Assembly: GCA_001599915.1 (NCBI GenBank)
Contig: BCIG01000013.1
Span: forward strand, 186,001-250,000
DNA: 64,000 nt
Direction of reading: 5' to 3'
Origin: Symbiotaphrina buchneri
Lineage: Eukaryota > Ascomycota > Symbiotaphrinales > Symbiotaphrinaceae
The notes under the pieces were generated by a model, which did no database searches, was not told the origin of the DNA, and was given only the letters and a program-made list of their open reading frames with translations. The translations under genes were made by a program, and so were the position numbers. Below, piece after piece: positions 56,207-64,000 of this stretch (the first letter of the stretch is position 1; each line of letters starts with the position of its first letter).

Positions 56207-58285
56207 GCAAATGGTCTAGATTTGGTGAGTCCGGAAAGTCGGAGGAGTGTTAAGGGGGACGATAACGATCTGTCCCGAGTCTGATCTGACGAGGCCTGCT
56301 CGACCCTTCCTCTGGAAGAGGAAGAATCACTGAGCTCGTCCTATGCGGCAGCTGAAAAGGTGGGAGAATCAGAGGTGGGTTAGGTGCGTGATCAAACAAG
56401 ACGCGCCTAATATCGTGAGAGGACTGCAGCGGTAGGTGGTGGAAGGTTGTTGAGGATGTCTCGGTGTGGGCGAGTGGACACAATTTGGATGGAGACTCGA
56501 GCTATGGCCGACAGGGCCGTGGTGTACTGCCGCCTTTGAAGTGAAGGGCCAAAGGCAGCCCTAATTCGCTAGGTTTCAAGTAGATCCTGTGGTTGAAAAT
56601 TCACAGTCAGTACAAGATTCTTCCACATACTTGCGGCCGCAGGTAACAACGGTGACGGGCGGCGGGTGTATTTGTGTTAGAAAAGGAAGCGCAGAGAAAA
56701 AAGCTCGTGGGGCGGTTCTGTGGTTGAACGGGGCGCACAAGATGTGCAAGCGATGGCAGGACATATATGTGTCCCTTACTGATGCCAATGAACGAATGGA
56801 GCGTATGCCAACGATGAGGAAATTGGCGGCGACTGCTAAAATACTGGAGTAGGAAGAGGTGAAGGCGGATGGTGAAGCAGGATGGAGGCGGTAAACACGT
56901 AGTGGGTAGGATTCGGAGGTGGTAGCAGGTGTCGTAGGAGCCTCAGACTGGAGTACACCTACTACGTACAGTAGCAAGGCAAAAATTCTTTATGCGACTT
57001 GCATACCTGATGTGTGATTGGCTAGCAGAGCTTCGGTTCATTATTATTGGGCAAAGCGATGACACAACGCGCATGCCAAGCCACCAGCGTCCTGCTTGAC
57101 TGCCATCCCTGCGAATCGGGTGGAAGCCCATCGCCGAAAAATCAGAAAGAAAAATCCCGCACCCTCGGCTGCCGTCCACAAATGCCTGAGGCAGCACCAA
57201 TGATAACGATAGGGGCTACTCAGGGGGGAAGAATTTATTTGACCGCTCCCTACAAATTACCCCGTCTGGTAGACAGGAACGCTTCATCACAGCATCGTTA
57301 ATAATTGTGACTGAGATCCTGATGCCTTGAAAGTGAATGTGGGCTATAAATAGTGACTAGCGACCCCCCTGATCGCTCGGGATCGCACAGGAACACTTCA
57401 TTCACAGCGATGTTAACAACCTTAATGTAGAGGGAGATCCCGATGCCCTGAAATTTGCATGTCCTATATTATAGGTAGTGAATTGCCATCCCTCTGATCG
57501 CTGGGAATCTCACGGAATCATAAATCAGCAAGATGGACAGGGCAGCAAGAAGACAATCATCGATGTACCTGCTGAGTGAATGCTCGCAAATCTCATTGAG
57601 CGTACACACTGCGAAGGTAATCTACCACACAGCACTTCCTTAGAACACGTTGAGAGAATTCGCATGACTACCATGATACATAGCATACCTGTCCCCAACC
57701 GGATCCATTTTTCCCATGCCATTTCCGGGGTATCGGAGCTCTGCTCATTGAGACCCTCGCCGCAGCTGACCCTTCACTAGGGTTTTTTCCCTTTTGATAT
57801 TCACAGCATGTATCTGTAATCTGGACTCATATCGCCCATCTCCGTCTTCTCGTATTCCGTCAATCCGACATCCCTTGGAGCACGGTCTCTGTTACGGTTT
57901 TGTATATATATGCTGATCGCGTATATGATGCAGCTGACGGCGCTCAAGCAGATAAATCCCAGACAGATGCTATAGTCTGTAGTATTGATAGCAAAAGGCT
58001 AGCTAAGTCTATCATGTAACCAGCCCACATTCTGTAACAACGTCCTTGTACAAACATGCAATTGAACATACCGATCTATAGCTTCCAAGAAAAATACCAC
58101 TGTATCTGATCATCGATAATGTCTGCAACAAGCAAGCGAGTATGTCAAAGCTACCATCCTTCAAGGTTTCGAGGTGCGATGTGGACCACGGTAATCCAGT
58201 TCAGCAAGACTTCTGAGCAAAATACTAGTATATCTGATAGCCGATGATATCTGCGACGAGCAATCGAGTAATCTCAAACGTACCA
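56207..58285. other. Gene-poor region with local degenerate duplications
   Basis: Starts with the ODC promoter. Beyond about 56.6 kb there is no intact gene. Minus-strand fragments with splice-like ends occur (for example MAWEKWIRLGTG near 57,690 before a gtatgct donor, and IDDCLLAALSILLIYDS near 57,530). They could be relics of a former gene or chance. Two degenerate duplications lie at 57274-57511 and 58082-58307. Confidence 0.4.
57274..57511. repeat. Degenerate direct repeat, two units (about 114 and 124 bp)
   Basis: Unit 1 (57274-57387) and unit 2 (57388-57511) both begin caggaac(g/a)cttcat, share gagatcc(t/c)gatgcc(t/c)tgaaa in the middle, and end ctgatcgct(c/g)gga(t)(a)tc. They differ at many positions and by small gaps, so the duplication is old. 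No open frame spans both. Confidence 0.6.
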
Positions 58286-58307
58286 TCATGTGTGGTTTTG
58301 AGAGGCG
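58082..58307. repeat. Degenerate direct duplication of the 3' end of the repeat-protein gene
   Basis: A segment at 58210-58307 covers the last codons and the downstream flank of the repeat-protein gene. A diverged copy lies at 58082-58177, 128 bp away. Shared words include ccactgtatctgat/ctagtatatctgat, aatgtctgc/gatatctgc and agctaccatc/cgtaccatc. Only the gene-proximal copy contains the stop codon. Confidence 0.5.
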
Positions 58308-61300
58308 CCCCGACGATAGTGATTGCCCCCACGAGGACGGGGCTCCAGATGCACGGGTAACGGTTGACCTGGGTTATCTCGCTTGAACTTTCGCCTTGCG
58401 TCTGTGCGACGTCCCGCCTCTCTCTTCTCTATTAGCTTTTCAAGCCGCACAGGATCATCCTTGAGCATTTGGGCATCTCGATCCTCAATCTCCTTCCTGA
58501 TTGCCAAGTTCTGCTGACGAGGACGAATCGCCAGTTCCGGTGGTACCTCTTGGCCCGGATTAGCTCGCACAAATTGATCCCTTGCTGTCTTTCGCCTGCC
58601 TTGCTCTCTCCTGACTAAGGTCCGTTCAAGCCGCTCAGGGTCTTCCTTGAGCATTTGGGCATCTCGCTCACGAACGTTAAGCTTCTGAGCTCTGGGAATC
58701 GGTCGTCCTATATTTGCTTTGGCAACAGCCTGTATCGCCCGTGCTTTGGCCAGACCAGGCCACCCTCGGGAAGCGTGTAATTTATTTGCTGCTGCACTCG
58801 CTTTGGCCTGAGCAGGAAACCCTTGGGCAGCCTGTGATTCACGTGCTTTCGCCAGACTAGGGAATCCTAGGGCAGCCTGTGATGCACGTCCTTTCGTCAG
58901 ATTAGGGAATCCTAGGGCAGCCTGTGATGCGCGTGCTTTGGCGATGTTAGGAAACCCTTGTGCTGCCTGTGATGCGCGTCCTTTCGTCAGACCAGGGAAG
59001 TCTAGGGCAGCATGTGATGCACGTCCTTTTGCCAGACCAGGGAAGCCTAGCGCAGCATGTGTTGCACGTCCTTTCACCAGACTAGGGAAGCCTAGGGCAG
59101 CCTGTGATGCATGTCCTTTTGCCAGACTAGGGAAGCCTAGGGCAGCCTGTGTTGCACGTCCTTTCATCAGACCAGGGAAGCCTAGGGCAGCATGTGACAT
59201 GAATCCTTTGACCAGGTTAGGAAATCCTAGGGCAGCCTGTGTTGCANGTCCTTTCNTCAGACCAGGGAAGCCTAGGGCAGCATGTGATGCACGTCCTTTT
59301 GCCAGACCAGGGAAGCCTAGGGCAGCCTGTGTTGCACGCCCTTTCGCCAGACTAGGGAAGCCTAGGGCAGCATGTGTTGCACGTCCTTTCACCAGACCAG
59401 GGAAGCCTAGGGCAGCATGTGTTGCACGTCCCTTGCCCGACATGTGTTGTATTATGAATTTCACTGGACCCACTCCTGAATCTGGTTGCCACTCGATCCC
59501 TTCTCTGTTCATATATGAAACCAACCGGCTTGGGAGACAGTCCAGCGGAATGAAGACAGAGGTTGGCTCGGCAGTGGATCCCTGTGTACCAGCTTCGATT
59601 AACTTCTCCGTCAGCCTCATCCTGATAACAAGACTCAACAGCGAATGATGTGAACTGTTGCTGAACGTTTCCCAATAGGCCTTGTCGTAGTCCTCTATTG
59701 ACTTGTGATTGGGGTTGTCGGGTCTAGATTTTCTGGATACAAGCCACGCGAACTAAGTACTATTCACATGAAGCCGATGGCACAATGCGCTCGCAAGATT
59801 CCAGATCTCGTCAGCAAGTCGACCTATAGACGGCATATGGCAATAGAAATGATATTCTGGATGATAGCTGCCAAAGACGAGTCGGGAGACGTGACGAGAC
59901 GAGCCGGTGTATTTATATTCGACGAAGCAAATCACTGCTCGACCAAACATTCGCATATTGGACAACTGAATGTGGTCAGTGTCCTGTGCTATGCGGTGTT
60001 TTACCGGAATCTCTCCCAAAACAAGTCCGATCTTGGCTTTTGACGCAGACCAAACATTGTCCGCAAAGTCCTTGTGTAACTTCAGAAGCTCCGGTGACCA
60101 ATCTCGGTATGGAATCCACCTGGCGCCTCCATCATCGCGTATATTGAGACGACGGGAGACAAGATCAAGCAACAAGATATCATCAAAGCCAGTGTAAACC
60201 GCGTTGTCATACGGGAGTTTTAGTTTGGTTGTGATCAAACGCAACGTTGGTGTACTGGTATCTGAGACAGTTGCGTAGTCACGATATGACGTGCTCTTAA
60301 GGGGAGGATAATGAAGATTGATGATTAGAGTTGCGGCCAAGTTCCCAGACGGTTTGACGAGTTCAGAACAGGCCTGCCGAGAGAGCTGATACTCTTGTTG
60401 GATGAATGCGCCCCACATGACATCAATCTCTTTGTCCATAGATGGCCAAAAATCAGAGAGCAAAGCGGGGTCAATGTTGGTCATAGGAGAGCCAGATGGA
60501 GAGTCGGGTACCTGACTTAGAGGATACGGATCCTGATTGGCAATGGATGGATAAACATCAGAACCATGAATCTGGTTGAGGAGCTCTGAGTTATCATCGA
60601 CAGCAGTCGATCCATCCGGAGAGTACGGACCCTCGTCAATAGCGGCTGAGTACAAGCTAAGGTCGTAATTCTCGTCAAGGAGGCCCGGTTCGTCGGCAAT
60701 GCTTGAGTTTGAAGCGGATTCAATGACTCCGTCTTCTATAGATGGATCGAAATTGCCATTGAGTGCGTTGAGTTGAAGATCGATCATTTCCTCCAATTCT
60801 GGGTCAGGAGAAGGCTGGTCGAGAAGAAGAGTAATACCTCGGACAAGATCGGAGCTCTCGTCAGCCGAGTCGTTGATAGGTTCAAGACCGCCTTGTTCCC
60901 TCTCATGAGTAGGAAGAGTAACGTTTTCGACATCCACAGGCTTAAAAGCAGTGCCGTGCGCGTCGAGGGACGAAGAGTCGGCCATAGAAACATCAGACTC
61001 GTCATTCCGCGGTGGCTGGATACAGTCGATAAAGTCCTGAATCTGATTGCGAAATGCTGCTTCGGGGATATTTTCCAACAAGGACTTCGTGAGAGCAGCT
61101 CTATCAAGGGGACCGTGTGTAAGTTGAGAAGAATCGGCGTCTGGCTCTTGCTCGACATGGCCTGTTTATCGCGTTAGAGCGTATAGGTCTAGCGACGCAT
61201 TGCTTGCTCACCATTGTCACCATCAGGTTGTTCCAGCGGTAACTTTGCTTTACCCTTTGCCTTACCCTTCGCTTTCTTCGTCAGGGTTGGACGGCGCTGC

Positions 61301-61538
61301 CGTTTAGATACAGAGGGTTCGTAATCTGCATCCGAATCATCCTCCACGAGCTGTAAAGGATGTTAGCCCATCAATAACGTACGTATGAGGTCGACTACTC
61401 AGCCTCCTCGAAGAGGACTTAGCTTACATCCGATCTCCTTTTTCCTTTGGACTTCGAGGACGGCTTTCGAGAGGAGAATCCTTCAGCTACGGCGTTGATG
61501 TTCGCTGAGATGGTAGCTAACGGCACCCGTCCAGCCAT
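58286..61538 (-). CDS. Repeat protein with C-terminal 15-residue tandem repeats; possibly two adjacent genes
   Basis: Family not recognised. Exons 61538-61428, 61350-61212 and 61161-59784, a proposed 51 bp intron, then 59732-58286; 1024 residues. The N-terminus is basic (RRSDLVEDDSDADYEPS, then KGKAKGKAKLP), suggesting the nucleus. An acidic, Ser/Asp/Pro-rich stretch follows. Next is a probably folded region with SNMRMFGRAVICFVEYKYTG and GSYHPEYHFYCHMPS. The second half has fourteen 15-residue units of the type GRATHAALGFPGLVK, then two near-copies of a helical module (RERDAQMLKEDPERLERTL and EDRDAQMLKDDPVRLEKLI). The last intron's donor (gtgcca) is weak. If it is not used, one gene ends at the stop at 59753 (552 residues). 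A second would start at the first ATG, 59620. Phase agreement and the ATG-less open stretch 59732-59620 favour one gene. Confidence 0.55.
58802..59431 (-). repeat. Coding minisatellite: 14 tandem 45-bp units
   Basis: Exactly 14 units of 45 bp with no length change. In the minus-strand frame each encodes (G/A)RA(S/T)(H/Q)AALGFP(G/S/N)L(V/A/T)K with few exceptions, such as GFMSHAALGFPGLMK in the sixth and ARESQAAQGFPAQAK in the last. Units nearest the N-terminal side are the most alike and those near 58.8 kb the most diverged. That is the usual mark of recent unequal exchange at one end. Two N characters (59247 and 59256) fall in units 4 and 5. The opposite strand is also open across the array, an effect of the 3n unit length. 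Confidence 0.9.
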
Positions 61539-64000
61539 GGTGACCCAACCCCTGTGATTGTGTCAGTGGAGCTTTGTGAAGAAGTGGAATAGGACTTACC
61601 GGCCAGGTAGTTGCAGTTGCAGATCTGCATGTAGTGGTGGAGAAGCACAGGGAGTTGGACGAGACGAAGAGAATCATGAGAATCCGAGCATATTCGAAAA
61701 GCGTTCGCCTTTTAAAGGCTGAGCAGGTACGAACGCATTGCGCTCTTGCCCGCCCAGGTATTCGCTTCATTCTGAAAGCACTGGAGGTAAAAAGGAAGGA
61801 GAGGAGCCGAGTCTGGACAGTTCCCGCGGAAGGAATGCCGTCGAACATTTGACAGTCAGGAAGGGTGCAATATGGCCGCACCTGCTCAGATGTGGTTGCT
61901 TAGCTTGTACGCTTAGAAGTAAATAATAGAGCCTAATGTGACGAGCTCGGATAGGGAAATAAAGATTGAAGGAAGGCGCAACTCAGCTGCACGCATAGTG
62001 CTGCGTGCATAGGGATGGATAATAAGCTTTCGGGCAACTTACTCCAAAGGAATTAGGAGACTTCTCCCCGAGAAGGCCGCATCAAGACGGGCAGCAGCGG
62101 TATAATACTTGAACCCCTGTATCCCTTCGGGAATGACTTCGTCGACACCAAGTTCCTCCGCACATATAGATTTCAGGAGATGGCATAATTTGAGGTCAAG
62201 TTGCAGGATCATAAGAAGTTGAACTAGACAACATTAAAACTTGAAAAATTAATCTTGTCCTTGCAGTTCGAGTTACAAGCTGTCGACAGAAAAGATTGGT
62301 AAGGTGATGCTCGAGTTCGGAATATAGTGGGGTTTGAGCTAGGTATGGCGGTGAATCTGAAATGTGGTCACTCCCTTGAGAATGATATCTTGTCGTGTCA
62401 AATTCAGTTATATGTCAACGAAATGAAACCGGTTGATAAGGTGATTTTCGAGTTTGGACCACCGTGGTGGACTTGATGCAGATTGGCCATGAGGTTGTCT
62501 TAGTTTCATCTACCCATATGGGTAGACTACTTGTCCTCAGCACTACGTAGAAGTGCAACCTCGGCGCTGAGGGAAGGTATTGCGAGGAACTCGATCTAAT
62601 CGACACGTTGGCTGCGCATTGTGCTCGTCCAAGTTCTGAGACCTAGAAGTCCGGACTGGAGCGACTCGCATCTGGAGGGACGGTTTCTCATAGGGAACGT
62701 CAAGATGACAAGGTACTCGGTCCAGGTGATGACAGGAATGATGCATACACATGCAATAAAGCAGAAGATACACGTCGCAGGATGTAGGTGACATTAGAGA
62801 GAAAGCGGCTTCTACCTGCAAGTAATGAATCTAGATAAGTAGGCCGAAGGTGACCGTGCACAAGGTAGGGGAGCATCAGTACCTTGGTGCGCTAGCTGCA
62901 CTTGTGATAATCATAGTCCGGAACCATTAGTCAATGGCCCGATTAAGCAACAGTACTTCAATTCAGAAATCACAGGAGCACAAAGGTCCAAGTTGTGAAG
63001 ACTTGAAGCCTCGAAGCCTCAACCACGTCCAGCAAAGACGAGTCTATGGCCAATGCCGTAATTCGGATGTGGGAATATATCCGTAATGCCAATATAAAGA
63101 GAAGTATGAGATGTTCCAACCAAAAGTAGATTGACAAGTGAAATAAAGAATGTTGAGGTGAGCTCGAGGAATCATAAGCCCGGTCTTTTGCCGCAGAGCA
63201 GTAAAGGATATTGATTCGACACGCAGGGCGGGTCATGGGAATTCATCTGTAGGAGTCCGGTCGTCCACTGTCAGATGGTACATTGGCGTCAATATCAGGC
63301 TGGTCATTCCGTGGAGAAGTCGGAGAATATACGGGTGAACGAAGTGAATATTCCAGAGATGTTGTCCCAGAAGACCCGGGAGAGGTTCCAAGCCTAGGAG
63401 ATATCGGGGAGTATTGGCCGGTAGCAGGATTAGTCACGCCGTAGATAAGAGGTCAGACTAGCCTGCAGAGATCGGTGTGGTAGTGGACTACTGCGTGCCG
63501 GAGCCACCAGCAAAGCCGGGACTGGTAGAGCAATCATCGACAGACAACGCAGGGTTGACGGACTCGTTGGCTGTAGTTCTGCGAAGTGGGACTCTAGCTT
63601 GATGAGCCCGATGAGTCGGATGAGTCGCTGTATGATGTAGAGGAGTAGAACGATGAGGTCGGTGAAGTGCTAATTGCTGGAGACGATAGGGAATACCCAA
63701 CGCTCGCGACGGTGGAGTACGCTTGCTGGACTCTGGGGAGGTCACGAGAGCCGGGGTGCTTGGCCAGAGCTCAGACTCCCCCACAGCCCCAACCTTAAAT
63801 GAGGTACCTTAGCTCAGACAGGGTTACTCTTTTTTCGTACTAAGTACACACCCATTATTATTTGGCGTTACGTGCTGTGTGGTGTTCTGCTGCAACTTAG
63901 TAAGCAAATCTTGTCTGCACAGCTGTCACCTGTGACCCCGGAGAACAAATTTCTTTGCGGCCTTGGCGACCGTACGGGACCGTACTCGGCGCGTAGTAAC
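61539..64000. other. 2.4 kb region without an intact gene
   Basis: Promoter side of the repeat-protein gene, then sequence with only fragments. These are a 57-codon minus frame at 62039-62212, a short degenerate duplication near 62.29/62.43 kb, and a minus frame at 63243-63437 without ATG that contains YSPISPR and YSPTSPR. A second ATG-less frame lies at 63488-63784. No tRNA or other RNA recognised. Confidence 0.4.
62039..62212 (-). other. 57-codon open frame, possible gene fragment
   Basis: Reads MILQLDLKLCHLLKSICAEE, then GIQGFKYYTAAARLDAAF, and stops at 62039. It lies just after an intron-like acceptor (gttgtctag). The composition is protein-like, but no upstream exon could be joined in phase and no family is recognised. 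It could be the last exon of a decayed gene or chance. Confidence 0.25.

Noticed and set aside
56576-56977. 133-codon minus frame upstream of ODC
   Set aside because: No motif, unusual composition, no splice partner. Probably leader or promoter sequence.
58938-59648. 236-codon + strand open frame across the 45-bp repeats
   Set aside because: It is the mirror of the minus-strand array: a 45-bp unit keeps any frame open once one unit is open. Its Arg/Ala/Cys/Pro-rich product has no independent signature.
63243-63437. Frame with YSPISPR and YSPTSPR, like RNA polymerase II CTD heptads
   Set aside because: Only two heptad-like units, no ATG, preceded by a stop, and no phase-compatible exon upstream. 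Too weak to call a gene.
63488-63784. 98-codon minus frame starting at GTG
   Set aside because: No ATG in the frame, closed by a stop just upstream, low-complexity His/Pro/Arg composition.

Overview
The window is nuclear DNA of a filamentous ascomycete (Pezizomycotina). Genes lie about 2 to 3 kb apart on both strands. They are cut by short introns (about 48-77 bp, a few longer) with GTRNGT-like donors and CTAAC/CTGAC-like branch points. The products are fungal families: Kip2-type kinesin, KIN28-type CDK, eisosome protein Eis1, mitoribosomal mS41, DUF3074, a Frag1/DRAM/Sfk1 protein and ornithine decarboxylase. The species cannot be fixed from the sequence alone. Exon boundaries were worked out by hand from splice signals and reading phase. 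Unless an entry says otherwise, the exon lengths of each spliced model sum to a whole number of codons.

Layout. 0-16 kb: 3' part of a type-2 diacylglycerol acyltransferase (+), an ADH (-), a type II membrane protein with a FUT8/GT23-like motif (-), a Kip2-type kinesin (-), a CDK7/KIN28-like kinase (-) sharing a 423 bp promoter with mS41/FYV4 (+), and a DUF3074 protein (-). 16-37 kb: a 1269-residue coiled-coil protein (+), a 3.5 kb gap rich in a GGTAAGGTA motif, a C2H2 transcription factor (+), a broken MARVEL-type membrane gene (+), a SET-domain gene and a SWIM-finger gene (both +), a second ADH (-), and a tyrosine-phosphatase-like gene with a disturbed 5' end (-). 37-56 kb: EIS1 (+), an SFK1-like gene with an 11-nt exon (-), a SHPRH/Irc20-type SNF2-RING helicase with an in-frame stop (-), a kappa-class GST/DsbA protein (+), a 104-residue unknown protein (-), a CobW-type GTPase (+), an acidic nuclear-looking protein (-), a family-16 methyltransferase (+) and ornithine decarboxylase (-). 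56-64 kb: gene-poor and locally duplicated DNA around one unusual gene (-). That gene's C-terminal half is fourteen perfect-length 15-residue repeats.

Most of these are unlinked housekeeping genes (lipid and polyamine metabolism, transcription, DNA repair, cortex organisation, mitochondrial translation). I see no biosynthetic cluster, no transposable element, no viral element, no CRISPR array and no convincing tRNA. The most unusual object is the 15-residue-repeat protein at 58.3-61.5 kb. Several otherwise normal genes carry single-base reading-frame breaks, and two N characters lie in the repeat array. Draft assembly error must therefore be weighed against real gene decay.
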